From: Mycobacterium mantenii
Lineage (GTDB): Bacteria > Actinomycetota > Actinomycetes > Mycobacteriales > Mycobacteriaceae
NCBI RefSeq assembly: GCF_010731775.1
Contig: NZ_AP022590.1
Location: 3,906,001 to 3,970,000 of the forward strand
Reading direction: 5' to 3'
DNA: 64,000 bases
A program made the translations under genes and the position numbers. Shown piece by piece: positions 1 to 10,900 of this stretch. Within the stretch, counting starts at the first letter, position 1, and every line of letters starts with the position of its first letter. Below the pieces are notes generated by a model. The model ran no database searches, was not told the origin of the DNA, and saw nothing but the letters and a program-made list of their open reading frames with translations.

Positions 1-606
1 GGCTACGACGTGCTGATGTACACGTTGCCCTTTCACGGCAAGCGGGCCGAAAAGTACTCACCCTTCAGCGGTTTCGGCTATTTCGCCGGTGGGCTGAGTG
101 GTTTCGCCGAGGCCATGGCCCAGGCCGTGCACGACTTCCGTTCCATCATCGACTATTTGCACCACACCGGGGTTGACCGCATCGCGCTGACCGGGATCTC
201 GCTGGGCGGCTACACCTCGGCGCTGGTGGCCTCGGTCGACGACCGGCTCGAGGCCGTCATCCCCAACTGTCCGGTGGTCACCCCGTCGACGTTGTTCGAC
301 GAATGGTTCCCGGCCAACGTGCTGGTCCGGTTGGGTTTACGCCTCTCCGACATCGGCCAAGACGACCTTGCGGCCGGGCTGGCCTACCACAGCCCGCTCA
401 ATTACCGGCCGCTGGCGCCCCGGGACCGCCGGATGATCATCACCGGACTCGGTGACCGGATGGCGCCGCCCGACCACGCCGTCAAGCTATGGCAACACTG
501 GGATCGGTGTGCGCTGCACTGGTTTCCGGGCAGCCACGTGATTCACGTGAGCCAGCTGGATTACCTGCGCCGGATGACCGCGTTCCTGCAGGAGGTCATG
601 TTCTGA
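1..606 (+). CDS. alpha/beta hydrolase, 3' part (Rv0293c-like)
   Basis: The reading frame is open from the first base, so the start codon lies outside the window and about 201 residues are visible. The nucleophile elbow GISLGG (GxSxG type, Ser codon near base 199) and a late GSHV segment that could hold the catalytic His support an alpha/beta hydrolase fold. Substrate is unknown. It is convergent with eccE3 and their 3' ends overlap by 11 bases. In M. tuberculosis a conserved hypothetical (Rv0293c) sits at the same place beside ESX-3, so this is probably the ortholog and not an ESX-3 component. Confidence 0.85.
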   Translation, partial: GYDVLMYTLPFHGKRAEKYSPFSGFGYFAGGLSGFAEAMAQAVHDFRSIIDYLHHTGVDRIALTGISLGGYTSALVASVDDRLEAVIPNCPVVTPSTLFDEWFPANVLVRLGLRLSDIGQDDLAAGLAYHSPLNYRPLAPRDRRMIITGLGDRMAPPDHAVKLWQHWDRCALHWFPGSHVIHVSQLDYLRRMTAFLQEVMF

Positions 607-1612
607 CCACCTCGACGGTGTCGGCGGCGTCGGTCTCGGCGAGCGAGGCCCGATCGGCGGCACCGGCCAGGGTGGGCCAATAGAGCTGCGAGAGAAGCTC
701 ATTCGGCACGGCGGTGTGTCCGTCCAGCCGCCGCGTGGACAACAGGTCCAGCGCCGTCAACGCGGGCAGGTGATTTCCGCGCTGCGGGGTCAACCCGTCC
801 ACCGGCGCCTTGCCGTCCGGGCCGGTGTCGGTTTGCAACGCACAGGCCACCGCAACGGTGGGCCGGCTTTTGTCGCCGGCGATTTCCAGCGCGGTACAGG
901 TTTCGCGGGCCGAATACGACCGGATCGCCTCCAAGGTCTCCGGCAGTGCGTCGTCGACCTGGATTTGGTACGCGGCGAGGTAATCCGAGGCGCCGCGCTG
1001 CACTCCCCGCCACCTCTCGCGGGGGTTTGAGGTCAACAGCCGGGGCGCGTCGTCGGCCGCGACGGTGGTCGCTTCCCAACCGATCTCCCGTAGATGGTCG
1101 GCCAGCCGGCGTGCCGCGACCTGTGCGGTCTCGTGCAACGGGATTCGCGATGAGCGCGCCTGCAGCGCAGCGAGATTGTCGGGCGCCGACACGGTCAACC
1201 CGATCCAGGTCTCGCGTCGCGATGCGTCGGAGGCGTTGTCGCGGCTGGTGATTCGCAGCTTGTCCACCCGGATGCCGTAGCGGTCCAGGTAGCTCGCGAT
1301 CAGCGGGAGCGGCAGCACATCGGGATCGTCCCCCGGGGCGCCGAGGCGAATGAGGGCGGTTGCCGCCGTGTCGGATGTGCTTACGGGAACCGCATTGCCG
1401 CGTTGGATCATCGCCAGGCGCCGGCGCAGGATGGTGGTGAAATGCAGACCGCCCCACCAGCCGAACAACACGATCACGATGGCGGCCGCGATGCCGAGCA
1501 ACCAGTAGTCGCGGGGCGTATGCCACGGGTAGGCCATGACCGCGGGCACAATGGCCAGCAGCGCCAACGTGATTCGAGCGCTGCCGACGGTCGGCATCCG
1601 GTGCTTGCTCAC
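596..1612 (-). CDS. eccE3: ESX-3 type VII secretion protein EccE3
   Basis: Membrane subunit of the ESX-3 secretion machine in the inner membrane; in known ESX structures EccE sits at the periphery of the EccBCDE complex. The protein is 338 residues, near the 331 of M. tuberculosis. Two hydrophobic segments lie near the N terminus (around residues 12-30 and 36-52), followed by a long soluble domain. The ATG overlaps the mycP3 stop (ATGA), which suggests translational coupling. It is the last gene of the operon, and its 3' end overlaps the convergent hydrolase gene. Confidence 0.95.
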   Translation of the reverse strand: MSKHRMPTVGSARITLALLAIVPAVMAYPWHTPRDYWLLGIAAAIVIVLFGWWGGLHFTTILRRRLAMIQRGNAVPVSTSDTAATALIRLGAPGDDPDVLPLPLIASYLDRYGIRVDKLRITSRDNASDASRRETWIGLTVSAPDNLAALQARSSRIPLHETAQVAARRLADHLREIGWEATTVAADDAPRLLTSNPRERWRGVQRGASDYLAAYQIQVDDALPETLEAIRSYSARETCTALEIAGDKSRPTVAVACALQTDTGPDGKAPVDGLTPQRGNHLPALTALDLLSTRRLDGHTAVPNELLSQLYWPTLAGAADRASLAETDAADTVEVVRT

Positions 1613-3015
1613 GGGGTGGGGTCCTTTCGTCGGCGTGCGGCGATTGCGGTGACCGCGCCGGCCACCGCGACCAGCACGGCCAGCGCGGCGGTGCCGGCCA
1701 CCGCGACGGTCCGGGGTTTTGTGTCCTTGGGCGCCGGTGCCGGCGGCACGGCGACCGGTTTCACCGATGCGCCGCCGGGCTGATTACCGGCGGGGAGTTG
1801 CCAGGTCAGAGCCGCCACCGGATCCACGCTGCCGGTACCGACCACGTTGGACGGGTCGCGGGCGCCGTTGTGCGCGGTTGCGGTGATGCGACGCAGCACC
1901 GCTGTGGCGTTCAGGTCGGGGTATTTGCTGCGGACCAGCGCCGCGACGCCGGCCACGTAGCCGGCCGCATAACCGGTTCCGGAAAGTGCGGCGAGTTGCT
2001 GGTGCTCGTCGGGCAGGCCGTTGGCCAGTCCGCCGCCGTCGGCGTTGCCGATCGACACGATGCGTTCGCCCGGCGCGGCGACACCCACCCACGGCCCCGC
2101 CACGGTGAACTTCGACGGCTGGCCGTCCGGGGTCAGCGACGCCACCGAGAGCACGTAGGGCTGCCACCACGACGGGATGGACACCGACGTGACGCCGGCC
2201 CAATTGCGTGGATCGCTCGGGCGGCTCAGGTCGGTCAGCGGATTGGACTCACACGAGGTTCCGCCGCCGGCTCCGGTTGGTCCGCTGTCGCCCGCGCCGG
2301 CCACGATCACTGCGTCCTTGTCCACCGCCGCGTACCGCACCGCGGCCCCGAGGGCGGCCTGGTCGACGGGCCGGTCGACGGGCATGCAGGTGGCCGAGCC
2401 GATGTCGATCACCCGGGCACCGAGGTCTGCCGCGTGCACGATCGCCCGCGCGAGGGTCGAAACCTCGGCCGACACCCGAACCATCAGCGGATCGCCGCCG
2501 GGCGTCCGCGGCGAGAACTTGGCCGACGTCGTCCGTAGCGACACCACCCGCGCCGCGGGCGCCACGCCGGAGAACCCGTCGTCGGCCGACGGCTGGCCGG
2601 CGATGATCCCGGCCACCAGGGTTCCGTGCCCGTCGCAGTCGGTCAGCCCGTCGGTCGTCTCCACGAAGTCACCGCCCGGTTCGACGTTGGGCAGCCGAGG
2701 GCCTGGCCGCACCCCGGTGTCGAGCACCGCCACCAGCTGCCCCTCACCGCGCGAGAATTGCCATGCCGCAGGCAGGTTCAGCACCGACTGGCTGGGGGCG
2801 ATGGCGCCGGGATCGCTGCCGGGCACGACTCCGGACGTGCTGCAGGGTCCGCGCTGTTCCATCGGCTGCCCGGGCCCCGGCGTCCCGCCGGGCGGTGGGA
2901 CGCCGGGATCGACCGTCGGCGGGCTGATCGCGAACGCCGGCGGACTCGTCCACGTCGCGGCGGCCGGCAGCAACGCCAATGCCGCCGCGACGCAGGCTGA
3001 TGCCGGCCGAATCAT
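1609..3015 (-). CDS. mycP3: mycosin-3, subtilisin-like membrane serine protease MycP3
   Basis: Membrane-anchored subtilase that stabilises the ESX-3 complex and cleaves some substrates on the outer face of the membrane. In the 468-residue product the catalytic triad can be read: Asp99 in VAVLDTG, His130 in DGHGT, Ser345 in SGTGYA. There is an N-terminal signal peptide, a proline-rich stretch after it, and a C-terminal transmembrane helix (about 436-460) ending in a basic RRRKD tail. The frame is open much further upstream, but ATG at 3015 is chosen because it begins a signal peptide and overlaps the eccD3 stop as ATGA. Confidence 0.95.
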   Translation of the reverse strand: MIRPASACVAAALALLPAAATWTSPPAFAISPPTVDPGVPPPGGTPGPGQPMEQRGPCSTSGVVPGSDPGAIAPSQSVLNLPAAWQFSRGEGQLVAVLDTGVRPGPRLPNVEPGGDFVETTDGLTDCDGHGTLVAGIIAGQPSADDGFSGVAPAARVVSLRTTSAKFSPRTPGGDPLMVRVSAEVSTLARAIVHAADLGARVIDIGSATCMPVDRPVDQAALGAAVRYAAVDKDAVIVAGAGDSGPTGAGGGTSCESNPLTDLSRPSDPRNWAGVTSVSIPSWWQPYVLSVASLTPDGQPSKFTVAGPWVGVAAPGERIVSIGNADGGGLANGLPDEHQQLAALSGTGYAAGYVAGVAALVRSKYPDLNATAVLRRITATAHNGARDPSNVVGTGSVDPVAALTWQLPAGNQPGGASVKPVAVPPAPAPKDTKPRTVAVAGTAALAVLVAVAGAVTAIAARRRKDPTP

Positions 3016-4454
3016 CGATTGAGCACCCAGCCGAACAGGCCCACCACGAACGCCATCACGGGGATCAGCGACGCGTCGAGTCCGGTCGCGACGAAGCCGA
3101 CCAGCCTGCGCACCGGCAGCGAATAGCTTTCCGGCGCGGCGATACCCGGGTTCAGCGCCACCACGATCCACACCGACACGAGCGCCAGCAGCACCAGCAC
3201 CGCGCCCAGGGCGGCGGCGTAACGTCCGGTCGACGTGTAGAGGACCAGCAGCACGCCGGCGGTCAGGAAGGGCTGGGCGAGCAGCCACGCCTTGCATGCG
3301 GCCGAGTCCCACACCCGGGCGCGCAGCACGGACGTCGCGGCGGTGGCCGCCACCACGTACCAGCCCGCACCGCTGAGCGTCTCGGGCCGCAGCGCGATCG
3401 CGACCGAGCCCAGGACGCTGAGAAGTACTGCGGCGGCGATGAATCCGCTCTGATGCGCGTCGCTGATCCGGACCCGGCGCGGCAGGTCCTCGAGCACCCG
3501 CAGCGACGGCGCCGACGGCGTGGGGTCCCCGGGCGCCGGGATGACCGGCAACGGGAAGCGCGCCCACAATGCGGACAGCTGCGCCGCCTCGATGGTGACC
3601 AGCAGCGCCGCCACGACCAGCCCGCAGCCGATGGCGATCGGCCTGAGGTGCCAGAGCAATTCGGCGCCCGCGGCCAGCAGCACCCCGGCGCCCACCACCG
3701 CGGTCGCGGTGAAGAACCCGGCGATGCGTTCACGCTCGGCGCTGGGCGCCATCAACGCGATTAACGACCACGCGGTGACACCGGCGGCGGCCAGCGTCAA
3801 CTGGGCGGGGCCGAATTTGCCCGGCACGGCCAGCGCCAGGGCGGCGGCGATGGGAACCAGTGCGGCGATGGCGAGCGCCATTCCGGTGCGCGCCGAGCGC
3901 GCGGTGACCAGCAGGCCGACGATCGCGGTCAACGCCGCGACCGCGCTGACGGCGACCAGTCCCAGCAGCGCGCCGGTGGCCACCCGGTAGGTGACCGACA
4001 GGCCGGTGGCCAGGAACACCACCGCGATCGCCGCGGCCAGAGCGCCACGCTGGACATGCGTTGTGCCCCAGGGCTTGAGCCGGGACGTGGAGAAGATCAT
4101 GGCCGCGTCGGCGATGTCCTCGACGATGCCGGGCGCGGCCGGACCGGCCGGCACCGCCTGCAACGCCAGCAGGTCACCGTCGACGACGCCGACCGTGTCC
4201 AGGCTGGCGTCCAGGCTGAACGGCGCGCCACCGATGGGCGCCAGGCTCAGCTGGGTCGCCGCGCCGATCTCGGCGGCACCGCGCCCGGCGGCGCCGTCAT
4301 CCGAGTCACCGATCGTTGCGGCGGGAACCACCAGACGCTGGACGGCGGGCAGGATTTCGCGCAGCGGCAGCTCCGCGGGCAAGGCCATTTCCGTCAACCT
4401 GCTGTCCGCGAGAATTGCCACGCGGACGATCGGCATGACGGTTCCGGACGTCAC
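3012..4454 (-). CDS. eccD3: ESX-3 type VII secretion membrane protein EccD3
   Basis: Polytopic subunit of ESX-3. The 480 residues begin with a ubiquitin-like domain (about 1-100, starting MTSGTVMPIVRVAI), followed by a linker and about eleven hydrophobic segments ending in FVVGLFGWVLNR. In ESX structures two EccD copies form a membrane vestibule. Length is close to the 472 of M. tuberculosis. It starts 57 bp after espG3 and overlaps mycP3 by four bases. Confidence 0.95.
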   Translation of the reverse strand: MTSGTVMPIVRVAILADSRLTEMALPAELPLREILPAVQRLVVPAATIGDSDDGAAGRGAAEIGAATQLSLAPIGGAPFSLDASLDTVGVVDGDLLALQAVPAGPAAPGIVEDIADAAMIFSTSRLKPWGTTHVQRGALAAAIAVVFLATGLSVTYRVATGALLGLVAVSAVAALTAIVGLLVTARSARTGMALAIAALVPIAAALALAVPGKFGPAQLTLAAAGVTAWSLIALMAPSAERERIAGFFTATAVVGAGVLLAAGAELLWHLRPIAIGCGLVVAALLVTIEAAQLSALWARFPLPVIPAPGDPTPSAPSLRVLEDLPRRVRISDAHQSGFIAAAVLLSVLGSVAIALRPETLSGAGWYVVAATAATSVLRARVWDSAACKAWLLAQPFLTAGVLLVLYTSTGRYAAALGAVLVLLALVSVWIVVALNPGIAAPESYSLPVRRLVGFVATGLDASLIPVMAFVVGLFGWVLNR

Positions 4455-4511
4455 CGGACCCTCGAAAAGTGTTGTGGCCGTTGCTCGAACATCGTGCTCT
4501 CTTCTCTTTTA

Positions 4512-5399
4512 CTATGTGTGTTGGACGGAGAAATCTCGGGCCAGCCGGTGTTCGGAGAACCATCCGGCGTCTGGCAGTAGGGCGGTCAGTTGTTCAATCG
4601 CGACGGCGATCGCGAAGGGTGTTCCGGGCGCGAAGGTTGACACCCACTCGCCGTCGAACGCGCGGGACGGACTGACCACCACCCGCCCCTCGCGTGCGTC
4701 GACGATGCTCAGCCCCACCTCGCTGGTGGAGTGCCGGCCGTCGCGGTGGCAGCCGGCAACGATCTCGACGTAGCTGCGAGGTCCGTTGAACACCGATTCC
4801 ACCACCCGTCGTGCCGATTGCGGAATACCTAGGAAGTCAAGCACTTCGGTGAGCGGGGCGCCCGAACGCAGTCGTTCGTCGGCTCGGGCACCGACCCGCG
4901 TCGGCAGGCTGAACTCGTCGAACCGGGCGGGCGGGCGCTGCGCCAGGCCGACGGTGAGCACCGGGACCAGCGCACGTGGATCGTCGATGTCCATCGCGGT
5001 GAACGTGATCAGCTGCGCGCTGCGCAACGCGACCACGGTGAGCGACGGCTTGCCGGCCACCCCGGTGCGCTGCGCGACGACGCCGCGCAGCAACTCCGCA
5101 CCGCTGCCCTCACCGGTTTCCTTGGCGGGGCCGACATAACGCAAGTCCAGCCACCGCTCGGGAAAACACACCACTTTGATCCACTCTGCCACCGCAGGGT
5201 TGACGAGTCCGCCTTCCGAGACCAGACCGAGATCGATCAGCTCAGCCTTCTGACGGTCGAGGAACGCGTTGCGTTCCGCGGCATCACGATAGGGCGAGGT
5301 GATTGCCAGCACCCAGGGAAAGCTCCCCGCCCCAATCGTTTCCGCGATGAACCACGCGTGATCGACCGTCAGCTCGACGGCGTTGGGTGACGCGTTCAT
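4512..5399 (-). CDS. espG3: ESX-3 PE/PPE-specific chaperone EspG3
   Basis: Cytosolic chaperone that binds the tip of PPE proteins (here presumably PPE4 of the PE5-PPE4 pair) and delivers them to the ESX-3 ATPase. The product is 295 residues, the usual size for EspG3. Recognisable features are the N terminus with [16 protein letters not shown] and the central segment [17 protein letters not shown]. It starts 11 bp after esxH and is followed by eccD3. Confidence 0.95.
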   Translation of the reverse strand: MNASPNAVELTVDHAWFIAETIGAGSFPWVLAITSPYRDAAERNAFLDRQKAELIDLGLVSEGGLVNPAVAEWIKVVCFPERWLDLRYVGPAKETGEGSGAELLRGVVAQRTGVAGKPSLTVVALRSAQLITFTAMDIDDPRALVPVLTVGLAQRPPARFDEFSLPTRVGARADERLRSGAPLTEVLDFLGIPQSARRVVESVFNGPRSYVEIVAGCHRDGRHSTSEVGLSIVDAREGRVVVSPSRAFDGEWVSTFAPGTPFAIAVAIEQLTALLPDAGWFSEHRLARDFSVQHT

Positions 5400-5410
5400 T
5401 CAGCTGCGGA

Positions 5411-5701
5411 CTAACCGCCCCATTTGGCGGCTTCGGCCTGGTCGCGCGCCAGCATCGACATGGTGTTCGCCTCGTGGGTGCTCGCCATCGACTGGTATGC
5501 GCGCACCAGGCTTTCCATCGCCTGGTTCCACTGGGCCTGCCACACCTGGTAGGTCATACCGGTGTCACCCTGCCAGGCGTTGGACAACGTGGCCTGCTCG
5601 CTGGCGATATCGGAACCGAGCCCCTGCATGGTGCCGGCGTAGCCGGACATGTCGGCGGCGTGGCTCAGCATCGCCGGGTAGTTGTACATGATCTGCGACA
5701 T
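5411..5701 (-). CDS. esxH: WXG100 protein EsxH (TB10.4)
   Basis: Secreted 96-residue partner of EsxG. The helix-turn-helix turn has W-Q-G (SNAWQGDTG, about residues 43-45), the WXG signature. The N terminus [15 protein letters not shown] is nearly that of TB10.4. The EsxG-EsxH dimer is exported by ESX-3, is needed for iron acquisition, and in pathogens disturbs host ESCRT. It lies 32 bp after esxG with a purine-rich ribosome site between. Confidence 0.97.
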   Translation of the reverse strand: MSQIMYNYPAMLSHAADMSGYAGTMQGLGSDIASEQATLSNAWQGDTGMTYQVWQAQWNQAMESLVRAYQSMASTHEANTMSMLARDQAEAAKWGG

Positions 5702-5733
5702 GACAAGTCCTTTCGCGGTTGCTATCGGTGAGA

Positions 5734-6027
5734 TCAGAATGCGGTGTAGCCGGATGCGGCGGCGGCGTCCGCGGCCACGTAGGTCCCGGCGGCGTCCCCG
5801 AGGTTGGCCTGGGCGATGTCCAGCAGGGTGTTGACACGCGCGGCGACCTCGACGAACCGAGCGTGCGCGGCCTGGAAGGCGGCCGATGACTCGCCCTGGT
5901 GGAACGCCTGCGCCGACATCGCCTCCTGCTCGGCCTGGCTGATCGTGCTCCGCATCAGCGCCGCCTTGGCGCTGAAGGCCGACTGGGCGGCTACCAACTG
6001 CGGAATGTGAGCGTCCAACATACTCAT
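5734..6027 (-). CDS. esxG: WXG100-like protein EsxG
   Basis: Partner of EsxH, 97 residues. Like other EsxG proteins it lacks a strict WXG turn and has HQGESS instead. The C-terminal [15 protein letters not shown] carries the Yxxx(D/E) type secretion signal (YVAAD). N-terminal [15 protein letters not shown] matches the family. It lies 63 bp downstream of PPE4 in the operon. Confidence 0.97.
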   Translation of the reverse strand: MSMLDAHIPQLVAAQSAFSAKAALMRSTISQAEQEAMSAQAFHQGESSAAFQAAHARFVEVAARVNTLLDIAQANLGDAAGTYVAADAAAASGYTAF

Positions 6028-6090
6028 GTTGATTCCTTTCTGTTGCGTCCGTTGGGGTTTCGGTAATTCACCTGCATCTGGCTGACCGCC

Positions 6091-7584
6091 TCACCCCCCT
6101 TTCCCCGGCTCGGCCGGGCCCGCTTCGTTACCGGCTTCGTGCTCCCAGGTGCCGGGCACCATCGGCATGCGCGGGCCGCCGCCGAAGTCGTCGTCGGCCA
6201 GCTTGGTCAATCCGGCCGCCTGAAACGCCTTGTGTCGCTGCGTGGTTCCGGTGAACCCCAGCGGACCGGCCCCCTGGGCGGACACGAGGGCCGCGGCCAG
6301 CTCCTCCTCGTCGCCGAAATCCGGCGGGACACCGAAATCGGAGTCCATATCCGCGAACTCGTCGGCGTGGTCGTGCAGTGCGCCGCGGCGCCGGCGCCGC
6401 GCCCGGGACTCGGCCCGGCTCGCCGCCGCGGCACCGGCCGCCGGGATGGTCGCCGCCGGAGCCTTGGCCCCGCCGCGGCCAGTCAGGGTGGGGCCGACGC
6501 CGGCGTCGGGGTCACCGCCCATGGCGATCAGGTAGGCGAAGTTGCCGGCCGCGGCCGCGGGCGCCGGCGCGGCGGGCGCACCGGATCCCGCGGCAACCGT
6601 GCCGGCCGGGGCCCCGGCCGGCGTCGCCACCGTCGGGGCCAGCGCGACCGCCGGCAGCATGGACGGCTTGTTCGACGTCAGCACAGGCGCCACCACGGCG
6701 GGGGCGGCGTCCGGCACGGCCTCGACGACCGGCGTGGTGAGCAGGGAGCTGAGCCCGATGCCCAGCAGTAGCGGGATCAGGAACGGTGCGGTGAGGATCG
6801 CACCCCAGGTCGGCCAGCCGACGGCATTGAAGAACACCTGGTAGGCAACGAAGAACAGCAGCGGCCCGTTGGCCGCCAGGAACGCCGGCAGATTCGAGAA
6901 GAAGTTCTGCATCATCTGCTGGATGTTCTGGAAGAAGTCCTGCAGGAACTTCGACAGCTGCTGGATGAAGTTCTGCCACCAGTCCCCGGGGCTGTTCTGC
7001 GTGGCATTGGACACCAGGCTGTTGGTCTGGCCGCCGGGATTGACGATGGCGGGCGCCGCTGTGGTGCGCGGCGCCGCGGCCAAAGCCGAGCCCGACACGG
7101 CCTGGTAGGTCCCCATGGTGGTGGCCGCCTGGACCCACATCCGCGCGTAGTCGGCCTCGTTGACCGCGATCGGAATGGTGTTGATGCCAAAGAAATTCGT
7201 TCCCACCAGCACTGCGTGCACGGTGTGATTGGTGGCCAGTTCCGCCAGCGTCGGCATGGCGGCCAATGCGGCCGTATACGCCGTCGCCGCGACCTCCTGC
7301 TGCGCGGCGGCACCCGCGCTGTCGACGGTGGCCTGCTGCAGCCACGCCAGGTACGGCACGTGGGCCGCCACATACTGCTCGGCACTCGGCCCCTCCCAGG
7401 CGCCGGCCTGGGCCTCCCCCAACAACCCACTGAGTTCGGCTGCCGCCGAGGCGTATTGGGTGCTCAGCGAGGTCCAGGCGCCGGCGGCCGCCAACAGCGG
7501 CCCCGGGCCCGGACCGGCGCTGAGCAACGCCGAATGCACCTCGGGTGGCGAAGCCATCCAGAAGGGTCCGAAGGGGGATGTCAT
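6091..7584 (-). CDS. PPE4: PPE family protein PPE4 (PPE-PPW subfamily)
   Basis: ESX-3 substrate paired with PE5. Of 497 residues the first ~180 form the PPE domain ([20 protein letters not shown], then WEGPSAEQY). An amphipathic Asn/Gln-rich segment (about 205-235) and hydrophobic stretches follow, then an Ala/Pro-rich linker. The C terminus has GFTGT and PMVPGTW, the GFxGT and PxxPxxW motifs of the PPW subfamily. In M. tuberculosis the PE5-PPE4 pair supports siderophore-mediated iron use. It begins 2 bp after the PE5 stop. Confidence 0.95.
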   Translation of the reverse strand: MTSPFGPFWMASPPEVHSALLSAGPGPGPLLAAAGAWTSLSTQYASAAAELSGLLGEAQAGAWEGPSAEQYVAAHVPYLAWLQQATVDSAGAAAQQEVAATAYTAALAAMPTLAELATNHTVHAVLVGTNFFGINTIPIAVNEADYARMWVQAATTMGTYQAVSGSALAAAPRTTAAPAIVNPGGQTNSLVSNATQNSPGDWWQNFIQQLSKFLQDFFQNIQQMMQNFFSNLPAFLAANGPLLFFVAYQVFFNAVGWPTWGAILTAPFLIPLLLGIGLSSLLTTPVVEAVPDAAPAVVAPVLTSNKPSMLPAVALAPTVATPAGAPAGTVAAGSGAPAAPAPAAAAGNFAYLIAMGGDPDAGVGPTLTGRGGAKAPAATIPAAGAAAASRAESRARRRRRGALHDHADEFADMDSDFGVPPDFGDEEELAAALVSAQGAGPLGFTGTTQRHKAFQAAGLTKLADDDFGGGPRMPMVPGTWEHEAGNEAGPAEPGKGG

Positions 7585-7586
7585 GG

Positions 7587-7895
7587 TCAGGCGCCCGCGA
7601 TGCCAAACGTCGCAGCGGCCGCGGTGTCGCCCGCGAGATAGCTTGCGCCGGCCTGCCCGACGCCGACGCCGGCGCGGCCAAGCTCTTCGACGCCCTGCGC
7701 GGCCATGGCGGAGTGCTCCTGGCCCTGGGCGCTGAATCCGACGGCCGTTTGCAGCGATACCGGATCGACCGCCGGCGGCACCACCGCGGTGATCGCCGGT
7801 GCCGCCGCCGCATGCGCGGCCGCCAGCCGTGCCGTGAGGGCCTCCACCGCCGCGCTGGTCGCGGCCAGTCCCTCGGGAACCACTCGTAGGGTCAT
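7587..7895 (-). CDS. PE5: PE family protein PE5
   Basis: A 102-residue PE-domain-only protein, the same length as M. tuberculosis PE5. The Pro-Glu motif is in [19 protein letters not shown] near the N terminus. It forms the helical hairpin that packs against PPE4. [13 protein letters not shown] near the C terminus fits the YxxxD/E export signal. A ribosome-binding purine run precedes it in the 43-bp gap after eccC3. Confidence 0.95.
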   Translation of the reverse strand: MTLRVVPEGLAATSAAVEALTARLAAAHAAAAPAITAVVPPAVDPVSLQTAVGFSAQGQEHSAMAAQGVEELGRAGVGVGQAGASYLAGDTAAAATFGIAGA

Positions 7896-7938
7896 GGCTA
7901 CTCCTTTCCTGGTCCTTCTGTTCGGACTTGGATAAACT

Positions 7939-10900
7939 TCAGTGGGCGAAACCGTCTGCAGCGCCCTCTATCACGGACTCCCCGACCAATGGGTTGACCA
8001 ACTGCACGTATGTCGGAGCATCGCTGTCGCCCAGCAGGATCGCCCGCCCGGCGGGCAACCGGCCGAACCGTTGACCACGAATCTTGCCGCTGTCCTGCGG
8101 GTTACCCGCCAGCATCAACGTGGTCGCCTGCAAGTCGTTGAACCGGCGCAGCAGCGGGTTGGTCATCAACGCGTGCCCCGATCCGGTGGCGCGTGCGGTG
8201 ACGATCACCCGCAGCCCCAGATCGGCTGCTTGCGAAAGCAATCCGATCAGCGGAGACCACGGGCGCTGCCCGACGTAGGGGCCGCTCATCGCCGGCGAAT
8301 CCGATATCTGGTCGACGTCGTCGATGATCAGATAGTGGGTGTGGCCCGCATACCGCCAATGGGCCAGCTCCCCGGGCGACAGGCCGGCCGGTGGCCGGCG
8401 CGATTCGATCAGGTTGGCCAGCCCCAGCATCGCCGGGATGATGCGGTCGATGTTGGCGGTGTACTCGTTGTCGGCGAACAACGGCTCGTCGACGAGGTGC
8501 AGCCGCCGATCCAGCACCGTGAAGGCCACCTGATCGGGGGTGGAGTGCTCGCGCACCGTGCGAATGAGGTGACGCAGCAGGGTGGTCTTCCCGGACTTGC
8601 TGTCGCCGAACACCATCAGCAGCGGATCCTCGGCGAAGTTGACCACCACCGGCGCGAGATCTTCCTCGCGCTGACCGATGACGACCTGCTCCGGCCCGCG
8701 ATACAGCGACCCGACCGACTCTGGCACCAGGTTGGTCGGCAACAGCCGCACCGGCGGTGCGGTCAGGCCCGGGTAGCGCGCATTGAGTGCGGCCACCTGG
8801 TCCAGCTCCGGAGCGGCGAACAGGAAATGCTCCGCGGCCATGGTCAATCCACGGCCGGGCTGATCGTGCGGCACCGCCTCGGCGGGCCGACGCAGCGCGC
8901 CGACCAGCCGCACGTTGCTGTCCCGCGGGTCGTGCAGCTTGAGTTCGAGCCGCAATCCGAGGCCGTCGCGCATGGCCAACGGCACCTCAAGCCAGCTGGG
9001 GGTGGTGATGACGACGTGGATCCCGTACGCAAGACCGATGTTGACCAGCTCGCTAACCCTGGCCAGCAACGGGTTTCGGGTGTTGAACTGGTCGGTGTTG
9101 TCCCGGCCGAACGCGTAGAGGTTGTCGATGACCAGGAACACCTCGCCGAACCCGTCGTCAGGGGCAGCGCCGTGCTTATCCCGGAACGCCTCTCGTCGCT
9201 GGCGCGACAGCAGCAACTGTTCGAGTTCTCCGAAGGTGCGCCGGATGCGTTCGGGCTCCAGCGCCGAGGCCACGCTGCCGACGTGGGCCAGGTCTTCGAG
9301 CGCCCGCAGCTTGCCGCCGCCGTAGTCCAGGCAGTAGAAGGTGACCTCGCGCGGCGAGTGCAGGTTGGCCGCGGAAAGGATGAACGTCTGCAGCGCGGTC
9401 GATTTGCCCGATTTCGGGCCGCCGTGGATCACCATGTTTCCGGCCGACGAGGCGGCGTCGAACACCAGCGGGTCGCGGCGCATCTCAAACGGCTTGTCGA
9501 TCTCGCCGAGTGGCCACTGCCACTGCCGGGGCGGCACGCCGGCGCGGGCCAGCATGGCGGTCAACGGGATCGGCTCGTCCAGCGGCGGCAGCCACAGCTG
9601 CGGCGCCCGCGGGCCGTAGCCGGCCAACTGGTCGCCGATGGTGGCGATCAGCTTGCGCGGCGGCCCGGTCAGTTCGTCTTCCTCGGCGGCGGTGATCACG
9701 GTGTCCTGATCCGGTTCGACGCGCCCGGCCGTGAACAGCTTCGGCTCCGGAATAGACGGCGCCACAAAGGATTTGGCCTTCTTCGGCGGGTCGTAGATGC
9801 CGTCGACATAGGTGCTGCGGAACTTGATCGGGGTCGCCCCCGGGGCGGGCACCAAAAAGCCCAAGCCCTTGTGCTCCTTGCCGGATTCGATGTGATAGGC
9901 GTCCTCCACGCCGATGATCTGGCGGGAAACGCTGGGGCTGGCCACCTTTAAACCGATGCGGTAGGAGGTGTTCTTGTCGATGTCCTTGATCTTGCCGACA
10001 TCCAGCGTCTGCGACGCGAACAGGATGTGGATGCGGAACGAGCGGCCTTTACGCGCAACGTAATCGAACAGCTCCGCGTACTCCGGGTGATCGGCCAGCA
10101 TCAGGGTGAACTCGTCGGCGACCACGAACAGCGTCGGAATCGGCGGCAGGTCATGCCCGGCGGCGATGGCGGCCTCGTACTCCACCACCGAGTTGAACGC
10201 GCTGCCCTGGACCTGGCGGCCCGCTTCCCGGAGCAGCGTCTCCCGGCGAGCCACCTCGCCGCGCAGCGTGTCGGCGAACCGGTCGGCCAGTGACTTCTTC
10301 TCGGCCATGTTGGAGATCACGGCGACCACTTGCGGGAAATTACGGAAGCTGTCGGCGCCGGCCTCACCCTTGAAGTCGGCATAAATGACGATCAACCGAT
10401 CCGCCGAGTGAGTCGTCAACAGCGACAACAGGATCGACATCAGGGTCTGGGACTTACCCGAACCCGTCATACCGATCATCAGCCCGTGCGGGCCCATGCC
10501 GCCCTCGGCTTCGTCCTTGAGGTCGAACATCAACGGCTCACCGGTCGCGGTGACCCCGATCGGAACGCGCAGCTCGTCCTCGCGGCGGCGCGGCGCCCAC
10601 AGCGTCGGCACGTCCAGCGCCGAGGCATCCGAAATGCCCAGCATCGTGGTGAACGTGGCACCGCGGGTGGCCGCGGAGCGCAGGCCGGTGTGGGTCGGGT
10701 TGGAGTCCCAGCGTGCCAACTGGCGCGCCAAATGCGCGGCCTCGTCGGCGTCGAACTGGTCGGCGTTGTCGATGTAGGGCTGCCAGCCGCCGGTCTGCCA
10801 GCGCTCGATGGCGACCGCGCGGCCGCCGCCGTCCCGCCCGGAGACGCGCAGGATCGGCTTTTCCGGATCCGAATACTGCTCACGGTTCGGCGCCGTGGCG

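Noticed and set aside
3016..3567. upstream extension of mycP3
   Set aside because: It would overlap eccD3 by over 550 bp and move the signal peptide inside the protein.
7942..9951. 669-codon plus-strand frame opposite eccC3
   Set aside because: GC-rich antisense frame lacking domains; EccC3 is certain.
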